Positions 44,698 through 56,016 of a stretch of DNA of 64,000 nucleotides are shown here, one piece after another. The notes beneath the pieces are model-generated. The model was not told the DNA's origin. It saw nothing but the letters and a program-made list of their open reading frames with translations, and searched no databases. The DNA lies in the NCBI GenBank assembly GCA_013407085.1, contig JACCGJ010012808.1:54536-118535 (forward strand), given 5' to 3'. The DNA comes from Atriophallophorus winterbourni (Eukaryota; Platyhelminthes; Trematoda; Plagiorchiida; Microphallidae). Positions within the stretch are counted from its first letter, which is position 1, and every line of letters starts with the position of its first letter. Position numbers and translations under genes: made by a program.

Positions 44698-47600
44698 TCA
44701 GGGAATAAACTCTGCTAACCGGGCGGGGAAAGAGACACAGCGCCCAGAACGCGTGCGAGAAACTGTAGGTTGACTATTGTCGGTTGGTTGGGAGAGGGAA
44801 ACAGGGTCCTCGGTTATTGGCTGGGTCGGAGGGGTTGACGGGAATATTACATTAGAGTCATTCGAAGAGGGTTGACCGTATGAGGAATCGATATAGGCTG
44901 GCTTTAACCTGTCGATGCTGACGGAGTCTCGTGTTCCGTTTTTGTCCAGGACAAAATATTTCGGCTTGCGCACCAAAACTTTGAAGGGACCGTCGTAGGG
45001 CGGCTGTAGGGGCTTCCGCACGGCGTCGACACGAACAAAAACGTAGGGGCAATTTGAGAGGTCGGGATGAACTTGGGCGGGACGGTTGTTGGGGCGCGTT
45101 GGGACGGGACGAACAGACTTGAAATGCTCCTTCAATCTCGCGGCGTATGAGGAAACATCGAGCTCACCGGTGTGGCGGGAGTCAAGAATCATCTCGCCAG
45201 GCAGTCGTAGTGCGGTACCAAAAACAAGTTCCGAGGGACAACATCCGGTATCCTCCTTGACCGTGTTCCTGATTGCCAACAGAATGATGGGTAGCCGTTC
45301 AGACCAATGCACACTGGACGAGGAAGCGGTGATGGAAGCTTTCAATTGACGGTGGAACCGTTCGACTAATCCATTTGCCGCGGGGTGGTATGCCGTCGTA
45401 CACATATGTGTTGATCCGATCATTCGGCTAACATCCCGAAACAATGCAGAGGTGAATTGAGATCCTCTGTCTGTGGTGATAGTAGCCGGAACGCCAAAGA
45501 TAGATATCCATGAATGAACAAACGTCTGAGCAACAGTCTCTGATGAAATATCACACATTGGCGTGGCAACAGGCCAACGCGTGAATCGATCCACACACGT
45601 CAAAATGTAGGTGTAACCCTTGGATGGCGGTAAGGGACCTACAATGTCCAGGTGCACATGTTTGAAACGCGCGTCAGGTTGGGGGAATGTGGCAAGGGCA
45701 GCACGGGTGTGCTTATGAATCTTGCTCTTTTGACACGTAACACAGTGTTTTGCCCATTGGCGAATATCTTTCCGTACGTTGTGCCATACGAAACGTTCGG
45801 TAATAAGACGTACCGTTGAGCGTATGCTCGGATGGGATAATCCATGAAAGTGATCAAAAATAATCCGGCGGTGAGATTGTGGAACAAATGGTCGCGGCTT
45901 GCCGGTAGAAATGTCACAATGGATATGAGCGTCACAGTTTAGGAGGGGTAAACATGAAAATCGAAGGGAAGGGTTGTTTGTGATGACGGAAAATTCAGGA
46001 TCAGCTTCCTGATGCCGGGCAAGATCCTGTAGGTCCACAGATGGTCGATTGACTTGGTGTAAATCCGTGCGAGAGAATGCGTCAGCAACAACATTACTGC
46101 TACCATCGATAAAGCGAATATCGTCAGTGAACTGCAATATGTAGTCCAACTGACGGATTTCTCGAGGAGAGTGACGATCCGTAGAGGTGCGAGCTGCATA
46201 AACGAGGGGCTTGTGATCAGTATAGATGGTAAACTGACGTCCTTCCAAAAAGTGCCGGAAGTGTTTGATCGCCAAGTACACAGCGAGAAGTTCTCTGCCG
46301 AATGTACTGTACCTCGTCTGCGTTGGTTGCAACTTCTTCGAAAAGAAGGAAAGTGGTTGAGCATCGCAGCCGATCAACTGTTGTAGAACTGCACCCACTG
46401 CAACAGAAGAAGCATCTGTTTTGAGCACAAGGCGGGCACTGTTTGTGGTATCCAAGTGGCTCAAGGACGTAACTGTTGACAACTCCTTCTTCACGGCGAC
46501 AAAAGCGGCCTCCGCTTCAGCTGTCAACACGAGTTTCTTTGGATTTCCTCGTAGTAAATCAGTTAAGGGTTGTAACAATTGAGCACAATTGGGGATGAAC
46601 CGACCGTAATAATTGATGACACCAAGAAAACGACGAAGGCTCTTGATGGATTGGGGTAAAGGATATTCCACGATAGATTGGGTTTTGTCGGGTAACGGGC
46701 TAATACCATGGGAGTCGATTTGATGACCAAGGAATTGGACGCTGGTTTGACCAAAGGCACACTTTTCGGGATTAATAGTGATTCCGTAATTGTCGAGACG
46801 TTCAAAAACAACGCGTAAATGTTTTTTGTGCTCCTCTGCAGTGGTACTGGCGATGAGGACGTCGTCGATATATACAAAAACGAAATCTAATCCACGAAAA
46901 ATTTGGTCCATAAATCGCTGGAAGGACTGAGCTGCATTGCGAAGTCCAAATGGCATTCGGAGAAATTCGAAGAGACCAAATGGGGTAATGACAGCTGTCT
47001 TGGCGATATCCTCCTCGGCCATTGGTATCTGATGGTAGGCCCGTACCAAATCCAATTTTGAGTAAAACTGCTTTCCACGGAGATGCAGGGAAAAATCGTG
47101 GATATGTGGAATAGGGTACCGATCGGGTATGGTGATGGCGTTGAGTGCACGATAGTCACCACAAGGTCTCCAGTCGCCATTTTTCTTTGCAACCAAATGC
47201 AGCGGCGAGGCCCATTGACTATCGGATGGCCGAATTATGCCAAGGGTTACCATATGTTGGAATTCGTTTTTAGCTGCGTGAAGTTTGTCTGGCGGGAGCC
47301 GACGGGGCTTGGCAAAAACTGGTCGTCCTTTGGTGACGATGTGATGTCGAACCAGGTGCTTGGGGTTGGTCGCTGCAGTTGAGGGGTGCACCAGCGAAGG
47401 GAAATCCGTGACGAGGGAAGAGAACTCATCAGAATCGGGAAGGCACACACGTAAGTTGATAGAATTGAGTGCAACAGTTTTACAAGATACGTGAAGTGAA
47501 GTAATCTTATCTTGCAATTGGCGTCGCTTAATATCAACAACTAAATCAAACTGCGCAAGAAAATCAACACCAAGGATTGGTTGTTTGACATCGGCAATAA

Positions 47601-47874
47601 TAAAAAGAAAAGGGAACTGCCGGCGGAGTCCGAAGTCTAGGTTTAGAAACTTCTGACCATACGTGGCAATTTTCGTTTGGTTAGCCGCCTGGAGACAAAT
47701 TCCTGAAGCTTGAAGGTGGCGTTTTTCTGCAGATCGAGGTAGAACGCTCACCTCAGCACCGGTGTCGACGAGAAAATTCTGATGAGAATTCCGATCAGTG
47801 ACATACAGGAGGCGACTAACGGGTTGGCCAGCGACAGTCGTCGCCACTACTGGCTGGCGCTCGCGTTTCCCTGT
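44698..47874 (-). CDS. Gypsy Pol polyprotein (protease-RT-RNase H-integrase)
   Basis: The frame has no ATG near its start and opens after a TAA at 47875-47877, so it is read as a -1 fusion with Gag. From 47847 there are 1049 codons. Domains (residues counted from 47847): protease [14 protein letters not shown] near 25-38; RT from about 180 with [26 protein letters not shown] and catalytic YIDD near 322; RNase H with [14 protein letters not shown] near 475 and [10 protein letters not shown]; integrase zinc region [11 protein letters not shown] near 665 and CVTCQKSK near 705; integrase core LDIVGPLPP near 734, TTDRGSQF near 795 and [11 protein letters not shown] near 832, giving the D,D,E triad; C-terminal domain [20 protein letters not shown]. 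All catalytic residues are present and the frame is unbroken, so Pol looks functional. Confidence 0.95.
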   Translation of the reverse strand, partial: TGKRERQPVVATTVAGQPVSRLLYVTDRNSHQNFLVDTGAEVSVLPRSAEKRHLQASGICLQAANQTKIATYGQKFLNLDFGLRRQFPFLFIIADVKQPILGVDFLAQFDLVVDIKRRQLQDKITSLHVSCKTVALNSINLRVCLPDSDEFSSLVTDFPSLVHPSTAATNPKHLVRHHIVTKGRPVFAKPRRLPPDKLHAAKNEFQHMVTLGIIRPSDSQWASPLHLVAKKNGDWRPCGDYRALNAITIPDRYPIPHIHDFSLHLRGKQFYSKLDLVRAYHQIPMAEEDIAKTAVITPFGLFEFLRMPFGLRNAAQSFQRFMDQIFRGLDFVFVYIDDVLIASTTAEEHKKHLRVVFERLDNYGITINPEKCAFGQTSVQFLGHQIDSHGISPLPDKTQSIVEYPLPQSIKSLRRFLGVINYYGRFIPNCAQLLQPLTDLLRGNPKKLVLTAEAEAAFVAVKKELSTVTSLSHLDTTNSARLVLKTDASSVAVGAVLQQLIGCDAQPLSFFSKKLQPTQTRYSTFGRELLAVYLAIKHFRHFLEGRQFTIYTDHKPLVYAARTSTDRHSPREIRQLDYILQFTDDIRFIDGSSNVVADAFSRTDLHQVNRPSVDLQDLARHQEADPEFSVITNNPSLRFSCLPLLNCDAHIHCDISTGKPRPFVPQSHRRIIFDHFHGLSHPSIRSTVRLITERFVWHNVRKDIRQWAKHCVTCQKSKIHKHTRAALATFPQPDARFKHVHLDIVGPLPPSKGYTYILTCVDRFTRWPVATPMCDISSETVAQTFVHSWISIFGVPATITTDRGSQFTSALFRDVSRMIGSTHMCTTAYHPAANGLVERFHRQLKASITASSSSVHWSERLPIILLAIRNTVKEDTGCCPSELVFGTALRLPGEMILDSRHTGELDVSSYAARLKEHFKSVRPVPTRPNNRPAQVHPDLSNCPYVFVRVDAVRKPLQPPYDGPFKVLVRKPKYFVLDKNGTRDSVSIDRLKPAYIDSSYGQPSSNDSNVIFPSTPPTQPITEDPVSLSQPTDNSQPTVSRTRSGRCVSFPARLAEFIP
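47827..47871 (-). promoter_or_regulatory. Programmed -1 frameshift signal (GGGAAAC plus structure)
   Basis: A G GGA AAC heptamer sits in the gag frame at 47871-47865, inside the ~28-base window where gag and pol overlap. A shift of -1 there enters the pol frame exactly. A 5-nt spacer (GCGAG) is followed by CGCCA at 47859-47855 pairing with TGGCG at 47846-47842. The intervening GCCAG at 47854-47850 can pair with CTGGC at 47831-47827, an H-type pseudoknot. The gag stop codon TAG lies in the loop. A competing hairpin, GCCAGC with GCTGGC, is also possible. Confidence 0.8.
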
Positions 47875-48692
47875 TTAGAGAATGCGCCAGACTTGGGGTA
47901 TTTGCAACCGGGGCGACAGTTACGCGCATCGTCACCGAAACGTCGATGAAAATAACAAATCTGATTGCAGTGTCGCGACGCACTGCGGTGTTGTGACGTA
48001 CTGCGGTGTTGTGGCGCACTGCTGCGTCGTCTCGAATTGGAGTGAGTGCGGGTTTCAGCATAACGCGTCAGATTTGCTATAGAGAGTTCAATTCTGGATA
48101 GTCGTTCTGACAGACTTTCTGTGGGTTCATTGGGGATCAATGGTTTGGGTGTCTCAACTTGCTGGACGGTATGATGTCCGTAATATTCGTTGATTTTATT
48201 CGCTATATCAGCAAGCTCATCCAACGTGGAACGGGTGGCATAGGCTGCTAGGATGGACGCCATGCTTACAGGTAGACATTTCTACCATAATTGACGAATG
48301 ATAGAGTCATCGACCTTTGAGTCGCCAACCAATGCGAGCATATGGCGAAGAAGCTGCGAGGGAGTGCGATCACCCAGCTGAACACTTGAGAGAAGCTGAC
48401 GCAATCTGCCCTCTTCCGATATAGTGGTTCGCTTCAAAACAGCGGCCTTGAGTAGATCGTAAGGGGTTTCAGGAGGCATGACATCAATTACATCAAAAAC
48501 CTCTGCGACAATCGCAGTGGGGAGAGAATTCGAAGCATACAGATACATCGTGTCCTGTTTCGTAATTCCTCTGAGCCGAAATGTGTTTTCCATCAGACGA
48601 AACCATGCACGCGGATTAGTACCGTCAAAATTGGGAAAAGGGACAACAACAGCGTTAAGGTTGAGAGAGTTGGTAGGGACGTCAGATTCCAT
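47847..48692 (-). pseudogene. Gypsy Gag with one nonsense codon
   Basis: Starts at the ATG at 48690-48692 (MESDVPTNSLNLNAVVVPFP) and would give 281 residues. The capsid part has FDGTNPRAWFRLMENTFRLR, SEEGRLRQLLSSVQLGDRTP and LLRHMLALVG. The nucleocapsid part near the C-terminus has an Arg/Ser/His-rich stretch, then CYFHRRFGDDARNCRPGC, a C-x2-H-x9-C-x3-C (CHCC) zinc motif instead of the usual CCHC, as known in CsRn1-group elements. An in-frame TAG at 48282-48284 after IIRQLW truncates it, so this copy could not make full Gag or Gag-Pol without readthrough. The gag frame ends at TAG 47847-47849. Confidence 0.9.
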
Positions 48693-48727
48693 GATGAAAA
48701 AAATTGATATAGGAGCGAAAGGAAATA

Positions 48728-48745
48728 CAAATATCGGGCTCACCA
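48728..48745 (-). promoter_or_regulatory. Primer-binding site, tRNA-Trp-like
   Basis: Five bases inside the 5' LTR, the minus strand reads TGGTGAGCCCGATATTTG. The first 13 bases match, with one mismatch, the complement of an animal tRNA-Trp 3' end as I remember it (TGGTGACCCCGAC). CsRn1-type elements are known for tRNA-Trp priming. Confidence 0.65.
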
Positions 48746-48750
48746 ATTTA

Positions 48751-49116
48751 TGTAGCGGAAAAATACCAATGTAGAATACAAATAACACGATAAAATATAA
48801 ACAAAATATGACAATGAAAACTCACGAACAGTGAAGAAGTATATTCCACTACACACAAAATAATCCGCTCCGACTAAATCCAAGACGGATAACGAGTGAT
48901 GAGAAAAGGTCCGGAAACAGCTGAAAAGGAGCTCGACTCCGTTAGAACAGTCAACACAGAACAGTCAGCACAGAACAGTCAGCATAGAACAGTCGACTAG
49001 CACAACGAGGCAGAACGAACCACGCGCGGTTGGACGGAAAAGTATATATTCAAATTTATGCGGTTGCAGTTAAGTAAAACAACGATAAAAAATGTATGAA
49101 AATGTGAAACGCTACA
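48751..49116 (-). repeat. 5' LTR
   Basis: 366 bp, about 98% identical to the 3' LTR. A TATATA box-like sequence lies at 49043-49049 in element sense, about 70 bp into the LTR, a plausible promoter position. Confidence 0.95.
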
Positions 49117-51130
49117 ATCGCAACTTCAAATAGCGCGGGAACGGCCAAATAAAGATACACAAAAATAAGCTCAAGAACGAATAAATTTAAGTAGTTCGGT
49201 AAAACAAAAATGGTAAAATTATAGAACAATACCAGCAGATTTAAACAGTTAGTTGTCAATGAAATAAATTCAGTGTACATCTTACAACATGTTTGAAACA
49301 ATTTAGTAGGCTATTTAAGTCAGGATTGTCCAGCTAACTATCAAAATAAATTTTCCAAGTGCTTAAACATTAATCAACTATAACTATTCTCATCAATATA
49401 TTAGTTATCAGTTATGAAGAGCTTTCGCCGGAATGAAGGTTATATATTGTCTCGTATGAATTTTAAATGCTGCAATAGAGAAATAAATAAATAAATAAAT
49501 ATTAATGAACAATATGTATGTTTTGAATTCATTTAGTTACAGGCTGTTGAAACATTATTAATACCCGGCTTCTGATCTTAGTTCCTTCTTATTATTCACA
49601 CAGACTTAATTGCAACTAATTGTCATTAAAATGTTCACAATATATGCAATTGTAGTAGTAAAGGGGATGTTAATCATACAAGTCATGCAGTATATGTATC
49701 TGTGTAGGATCAAAGTGGGATTGATAGTAAATCCCAACAATCAATTTTCTATTTGATAGAGCAGTTCATAGAAAGGGTCGGTGTTTTAACGTTAATTAGC
49801 GTAATCGCACCAGTACTGCAATTGGAAATTAGGGTTAAGCCCGCTTTATCACGCTAACACATTCACATGGCTGATTCGCAAGTTAAACCCAAATTCATTG
49901 ATTCCATACTCATCGACGCACAAGATTTTACAGAATTGTGGTCTCTTGTAATTAGCTTTCCCGTAAACGCGTCAGCTAGGTTGAATTTTAGCATTCTAAG
50001 GTCTAAATTAAAGAAATGATTTTCTCACGTCTGGTGGTTTAGACTTCATTATTTTACTTGTATACCATTTTGAAATGGACAGTCTTTTACCGCCGGAAAC
50101 ACACCTAAATGAATTGTCATGCGTAATATTATTGACCTACGAAGCACCGTATATTGTGAATGTTCTTCATACGAATCATGTATCTTTCTAGGGTCAAAGT
50201 GGGAATGCAGGTAAAACAAAAAAAATTAATTTCCGATTTGAAAGATCAAATAGATCACGGAGCAATGTTTGAATGATGCGGCCAAATTTAGCTAGTCGGA
50301 AGATTAATGTTTCGTGGTTTTTCTATTCAGATGATAGCGCATCATGTTTAATATGTCGAAAAATTTGATAGATCAAATGATCAATTGTGGATACAAAATT
50401 CGTCAATGGTGAGTTCCCAAGAGATTTAAAAGGGAATATTCGACAAAGGCGATTAACGTGGTGAACCATGGAGGAGAAAATTTGCGATTACACTTTTCGA
50501 AGTTTCGACCGATTAATAAACATTTCCCAAACTTGAATAGCGCTAAGAACAGGGTCAGTAAGTGTTGGTTTGCATGCATCATCCGAATTTACTACCGCTA
50601 AATGAAATACTCGAAGACATGCTTGATAAAAGTAAAATAAGTGCTGGAAAAACCTTCCAATATTTTAGGGAAATTTCCATCACACAAGAAAACTAATTTG
50701 CGGATAATATGGGCGTCCCGCCATCTATTGGAAGTATGTGATAATGTTGCTCGATAAATGTTTTGTAAATTTGCCTCTAAAATTAGTTGACAGTTTCCTG
50801 AACTTACTTGGGATATATGTATAAAGCGAGCTCGATCTCCGAAATTATTTCTGAAGCCATTTAGTTTGTACTGCAAATTTGAGAATCAATTAACTAAATT
50901 TTTAAAAAAATCTTACGTTGAAAGTCGAAGTTAGAGAATTACTCATTTGTCGAGGAAAATCTAACTATATCTAAACAAGCGTTGAGACGGTCTCATCTCA
51001 ATTGTTGTATAATATCGCGGTGTCATTAGATAACACATCACATCGATCGCTTTATGCAAACACGGTGACTCACGTTGCACCTCAATAAAGAACATCTACC
51101 AGATCATGGTCATCGCATGTTAAGTGAGTC
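49117..51130. other. AT-rich intergenic DNA with a faint duplication
   Basis: About 2 kb without a gene I can support. An (AATA)n stretch lies at about 49481-49500. Segments at about 49690-49790 and 50175-50270 share ATGTATCT, TAGG-TCAAAGTGGGA and neighbouring blocks, suggesting an old repeat of ~100 bp. Confidence 0.45.
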
Positions 51131-51133
51131 ATG

Positions 51134-51312
51134 CTAAACGCCGGAAACGAAATTCCATTTTATCGCTAAGTTCAAATCGTCAGAATCAGCCATAACAACG
51201 CCATCCAAGGCCACGTACTCACTGGACATTAGACTTCTGCCCAGCGCACGGTTCCGGGTTGTTCTGTTTTCATATCTCTTGGGCTGAGAACGCATCGGTC
51301 GATCGAACGGAA
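51134..51312 (-). CDS. Possible terminal exon of an unidentified gene
   Basis: A minus-strand frame follows a TTTAGCAG acceptor-like site (AG near 51321) and encodes about 60 residues ending at the stop at 51134: FDRPMRSQPKRYENRTTRN, LGRSLMSSEYVALDGVVMAD, LAIKWNFVSGV. The stretch has mixed composition with no low complexity, unlike the surrounding AT-rich noise, but I recognise no family and find no partner exon. The adjacent host gene on this strand, the MFSD12-like transporter, already has a clear terminal exon, so this would belong to another gene. Low confidence. Confidence 0.25.
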
Positions 51313-51554
51313 CGACTGTCTCTGCTAAATCATCCGCTTTAGCATAACGGAAGTTTCGATAAATGATATTTTGTAAGTCAACTATCACGAATTTCATATA
51401 ATATATATTAATAAAATCAGTCTTTAAACACAAATCTACATTCCTGCTCTTATTGGAATGTTGCAAAAATATTCCAGAGTTACCGGTGCTGCATTGCATC
51501 GACTGTGGGACATAACTCAGTCCCCACATGAAAGCTAGATTTCAATTTTCAAAT

Positions 51555-52775
51555 GAGGATTTATCCTCATGGACGATGGATACAATATCCATGCTTGTTA
51601 CTTGGATATGTCTACAGCTTTTGACCATTAACCACAGAAAACTGCTACAAAATTGGAGCAGCTTGGGGTGTGCCGCAGTCTTTGGGCCTGGATACAGGAT
51701 TACTTGACTGATAGAGTTTTCAGGGTCAGAGTTGATGTTGCACTATCCAGCCCATTAGAAGCTACAAGTGGCGTACCTAAAGGCTCAGTCTTGGGGCCAA
51801 TACTCTTCCTGGAGTACGCTAACGATATACCTGAAATCGTAAGCAGCAAAATCATTTTATTTGCGGATGACATCAAAATCTGGACTAGCGTACGCATCGT
51901 AGAAAATTGCCAAATTCTACAAAAAATATCGAAGCACTTCATACGTGGTCCTCGCAAACTGCCTACCATTCAATATCCAAAAATTTTAAATGTTAAACGT
52001 CGGTAATTCATTCGAATTCACATACTCTGTGAGATCTCAGCAACTTTCATGGGTTACGGAAGAGAAAGACATGGGTGTGCGGATTAGCAGTAACTTGATT
52101 TCGTCACGGCAGTGTTCTGTTGTATACAAAAAGTCTTGCTAAAGCTTAGAATTGCAAAGAAGAATCTTCGGTAATTTCACAAAGCAGATAGCCCACGGAT
52201 AATTAACACATTTATCATACCAACATTAGAGTCCGCTGTTCAAGCATGGTCCCCATGGTTACAAAATGACATGACCTTTCTGCAACGCGTATACCACCGC
52301 GCTACAAAACTGGTGACCGGGCGATATAACAGTCCATACGAGGAGATGATTGCAACTCTAAACCTCTTTGACTTTTCATACCGTCGTTACAGGGGTGACT
52401 TGATCCTGCTGTTCAACATTCTGCATTCCGTATATAACCCGCTTGAACACCTGTTTCATCGGCAAGATGCACGTGGCAGCAAATCGCACGGCTACAAGTT
52501 AATTATTCCACGCTCCAGATCAAATTGTCGAAGGTGTTTCTTTGCTGTCCGAGTTTGTTTTATATGGAACTCTCTGCCCCCACATATCATTTTTCGCATT
52601 AAGCCTGAACTTGGCAAGTATATGTTTACCAAATCCAGCCTCGCACTTGAATACACGTGCTGACTCTCCATATCAAGAAAACATTTGTGTTGTTTTTATG
52701 CATTCCCTATTTTTAATCTGTGGTCACTGTAAAGTATTTGCTTTTTGGACCATTAAAACTTTGAATCCTCGATTT
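51555..52775 (+). pseudogene. CR1-clade LINE, 3' half (CR1-vii)
   Basis: 5'-truncated CR1 starting in the RT palm (CYLDMS, AFDH then a stop), then WIQDYLTDRVFRVRVD, SGVPKGSVLGPILFLEYAND and FADDIKIW near 51865. Frame breaks follow in the thumb. The C-terminal part at 52271-52663 has MTFLQRVYHRATKLVTG, YRRYRGDLILLFNIL and CRRCFFAVRVCFIWNSLPP. The 3' UTR ends near 52775 at ACCATTAAAACTTTGAATCC. Same subfamily as the copies at 28.7 and 37.2 kb. Confidence 0.85.
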
Positions 52776-53564
52776 CACTATTTAGGCTGTCAGTGTAAAA
52801 GTAACTTTTGTTCCACGAGAACCACTTTATAGAAGCGGATGTCGGAAGCGATCTCAGCTTTGTTACGCGAAATGATTACAGCAATTTTTCAGTCACAACT
52901 CCATCTAACGGGCCGAATAAACACCGTATGATAAATCAGGGTATGTACGCGTATTGCGGTCAAACAACTTAGGGATGTCAAGGATTGCAACAGTTTGGGT
53001 AACATGATGTTGTCAGATCAACAATAGTTTTCTCATACCTCAAGCACATCAAGAAGGACAACATCAATAAATAAAATACACCTGACAATGCCAATGATTG
53101 AAAAAGCAATCTGGTTTATTGTTTGCATTGGAACATTTAGATTAATCGTAGTAGTTAATAGCCACCCCTTAGCCCATGTTGAAACGGTGTTTCTCGTGAG
53201 GGACCCATTAAAACCATGAATCGCAATTTGGTGAATTGGAGAGAAGCTTCATCTTATATCTAAATATTTGTGTTTATAATACGATTGACACTGTGGTAGC
53301 ATTTGACTGAAATCGTCAACAAGGTGTTAGGAAACAACCAAGCATGTTATCGTGCGTCGTGATGCCAACAACCGAGAAAAAACCAGTGATACATTGTATA
53401 CGAGAACAATAGGTTGTGCATTGAAATTTTATAAAATCATCGTTTTGCAGTAAAGGCGATTGTTGATAAAATCAAATAAAAGGTATGAAAAATCTCGTAA
53501 CATATCAAAAAATCAAAAAGCGAAGAGGTAGGACAAAGAGTAAAAGACGATACAAATTACACCA
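52776..53564. other. Intergenic DNA, probable 3' flank of the MFSD12-like gene
   Basis: No ORF of interest. On the minus strand an AATAAA lies at 53120-53115, about 445 bp after the MFSD12-like stop codon, and could be its polyadenylation signal. A short CR1-tail-like string (CCATTAAAACCATGAA) is at about 53207. Confidence 0.35.
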
Positions 53565-54002
53565 TTAGGCGACTGGTGATTGATAAGAATGTCTTCGGGC
53601 TGAATATAAACTTGCCGTACCATACATTCTCACTTTGATGACAGATTGGATGGTCAAGAATAATGCACCCAGCACAATCCATCCTCCGATGCCGTAGCTC
53701 TCCACGTACTGATAGTACCTCGGGCAAGGGAAACAATTCCAAAGAAGTTCGACCAGCTGAATGACTACCCCGTTGGCAAGTTTGTCCGTGAAAGACATGT
53801 AGCCATAGACAAATGCACCACTATCCTGATTTATTCCAATAAGATCCGAGACCATGCTCAGGGCCGTGACAATCAGTATGGCGTAGCCAATACCCAGGAA
53901 ACCTACGGCGATGTAGACACGATGCAGCTCTACCGGGCTCCCGGGATAGTTTACCAGTGTGCAGAAGCAAGCAACGAATAAAAAACCAATGACAACATTG
54001 AG
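53565..54002 (-). CDS. MFSD12: MFSD12-like MFS transporter, terminal exon
   Basis: 145 residues and a stop. The exon starts right after a TTTTTTCCTCTATTTTGCAG acceptor (AG at 54003-54004). MFSD12 is a 12-helix lysosomal/melanosomal MFS protein, known in mammals for cysteine import. This exon carries the last four helices: LNVVIGFLFVACFCTLVNYP, then VGFLGIGYAILIVTALSMVS, DLIGINQDSGAFVYGYMSF, TDKLANGVVIQLVE, and a final hydrophobic segment (WIVLGALFLTIQSVI). The DLIG...SGAFVYG.MSF.DK.ANG block is the family signature and is fully conserved. The reading phase joins directly to the exon at 59506-59643, and the two together match contiguous vertebrate MFSD12 sequence. Confidence 0.88.
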   Translation of the reverse strand, partial: LNVVIGFLFVACFCTLVNYPGSPVELHRVYIAVGFLGIGYAILIVTALSMVSDLIGINQDSGAFVYGYMSFTDKLANGVVIQLVELLWNCFPCPRYYQYVESYGIGGWIVLGALFLTIQSVIKVRMYGTASLYSARRHSYQSPVA

Positions 54003-54412
54003 CTGCAAAATAGAGGAAAAAACGGGTTAGCAATTCGATGAATGAAACTAAATGAACATACACATACAATCTACTTAATATAATATAGTTAATTTCGGAA
54101 AGATAAAATTAGGGGCACAAATTAAATAGACCGTTCAGGAGCTGTGCGAACGCTTAGATTTGTGACCGACCAACCGATAAACAACTATATCGCAAAGTGA
54201 ATTGACGCACCCTTCACTGGATTGTAAAGATTGACACGAAAGATGTCTTGAAGCTCCAGACACTGCGTCAAGTGTGCAAGATCTAACACGGTTAAATATT
54301 TTGGCCGCCCGGATAACGTACATACGAATTGTAATGAAGCCCGAATGCAAGAATTGGTATTTATTCTGAACAACGTTGCTTTCACCAGCGTTGGCTACGT
54401 ATGGTATGGTAC

Positions 54413-54622
54413 GAAAGCACAAGCCTGATCCAGGCAAAGTGCCGGACAGTCAGAGACTGCGCGTGGGCGATATTACTGTCACGTTGCCCATGCCTAGACA
54501 GATATGAAAAATAGAGCATAAAGATGGTAGTGAGACTCCAGTGTGTTTCAGCTTGCAGCTCACTACCTGTGGCTAATCAATTGAGCACGGTGTTAGCCGC
54601 ACAGCACAGAAGTAATGTACGA
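54413..54622 (-). repeat. SINE-like repeat, near full length
   Basis: About 210 bp from GAAAGCACAAGCCTGATCC to GTTAGCCGCACAGCACAGA on the plus strand, in the MFSD12-like intron and in the same orientation as the gene. Confidence 0.85.
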
Positions 54623-55878
54623 TCGCACATTCATGCTACGTATGTAATGTATGTCGAGGTAAACTGCCTAGTGAGACAGCAACAAATCAACCTTCAGCAG
54701 GCGAAGCAGGAATCTTAAATAGAGAGTTTGGATAATAGCGTTCAAAAAAATGAGGAATAAAAATCCAATTGCGTCGGCAACTCAAATGGATAGAAATGCA
54801 GCTTCGGACAACGGAAATGATCACAAATCTACACCCAAACGTGTCGATATAACTGAGTGCTATCACTGTTTATACGGAAGTAATAACGATGGACCTGATA
54901 TACCATGTGATTATAGCCCATTTTCTTGTTGAAGATGGGAAACTCAAATTCGTAGATAGTGATCGCTGTTGTATGTTTCGTCAACAGCAAAACATTCTGA
55001 GTCCGACCGTTTAACGTTAAGTTCGCTGGGTTGGCCGCACAATAAAACAACTAATGAACTTTACAAAGCTGGCGGACGATGAACGAGAATACAAACGCCA
55101 CATAAAACTGAAGAACCCCAATCACTTCGAAACGAGTTTTGCGGCCGATTACATCTAGCTTGATGGCAAAAAGTCCACTATGCAAAACCAGTGAACACCA
55201 TCTGCACACTGAGCTACAAATCATCGTCACTATCTCAACCTTTCCGTTGTACTGAGTCAATTTGTTTGCCAGGTGATCGCTTTTCCCTTTGGCCGAGCAC
55301 ACCTTTTGAACATAGTTTGAAAAGCATCTGGAAAGTAAACAGCTGTAAGTTGGTGCTGCTAAAGTAAACACCACACAGGCACAGATAAATTACACGCGGT
55401 ACTATTGGTCGTGCTAAATATTGACCCGACAACCCACTTGCGTCTGTATACGGATTAGAAAGATTAGCACTCCATCCAATCTAACAACAACAATAGGGCG
55501 AAAGTTTTGAATGCATTACAGGCTGCGTTCGCGGTGGATTTATAACAAAACGCGAAAATTGAATAAATGCTAAATGCAAACAGGATGAATGTCGCGCTAG
55601 TGATAACAAATGTTTACTTGGCAACAGTAGAAATAGCACCTTAATGAAATTTGGTCAATCAATGTATGAGAAGGAACTATGCATGACAGAACTCCTAGCG
55701 TTGGATAGGAAGAGGTCGCGAAAGCGAGAAATAGTGTATCGGAAATGAAGTTCAAACCCACAGGACAGACACATCTGCAAAAGATGCGCATAACAGCTGG
55801 TTGAAAACCCTGAACCGACGTCAATGGCTGCAATACATATTATTGTGTTATTGTTCTCTAAAAAAATATCACGAAATT
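54623..55878. other. Intronic DNA with unassigned open frames
   Basis: Two frames stand out but are not assigned. A plus-strand frame of 60 codons starts at 54750. A minus-strand frame at 55374-55051 of 107 codons (LDVIGRKTRFEVIGVLQFYV) follows a TTTACTTTCCAG acceptor-like site. Neither matches a family I know. The second does not fit MFSD12, whose flanking exons join without it. Confidence 0.35.
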
Positions 55879-56016
55879 GCAGGCAGGGAAACTACAAAAA
55901 TAAGCTGCTAATCATGCGCATCTGCATATTGTACTTGCTGCTTTCTTTGAACGCGTTTGCTTATCTGGTTCACGATGCTCGACAGTTGGCCCTGGTCCAG
56001 AACTATGCTCCATAAG
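55879..56016 (+). repeat. Decayed RTE (A/B-type) 3' UTR
   Basis: About 138 bp resemble the element B 3' UTR at 19688-19848 (GAAACTACAAAAA, AAGCTGCT, GCGTTTGCTTATCTG, CTGGTCCAGAACTATGCT). The ATG tail has eroded to CATAAGGATA. An old, strongly truncated insertion. Confidence 0.7.

Larger units (their letters stand above)
44285..49116 (-). mobile_element. CsRn1-type Ty3/Gypsy LTR retrotransposon, nearly intact
   Basis: A 4.8-kb element on the minus strand: 5' LTR 48751-49116, primer site, gag, pol in the -1 frame, polypurine tract, 3' LTR 44285-44650. The LTRs differ at about six of 366 positions, so the insertion is young. The only clear defect is one in-frame stop in gag. Flanking tetranucleotides are AGCG (left) and ATCG (right), three of four matching, which may be a mutated target duplication. 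The CHCC zinc motif in Gag and the tRNA-Trp-like primer site are characters of the CsRn1 group first described from a liver fluke. Confidence 0.93.

Noticed and set aside
44281..49120. Perfect target-site duplication around the young Gypsy element
   Set aside because: The flanks are AGCG and ATCG, which agree at three of four bases only, so I mention it as possible and do not annotate it.
55051..55374. 107-codon minus-strand frame inside the MFSD12-like intron as an extra exon
   Set aside because: The flanking exons join in phase and match contiguous MFSD12 without it, and it resembles no known family.
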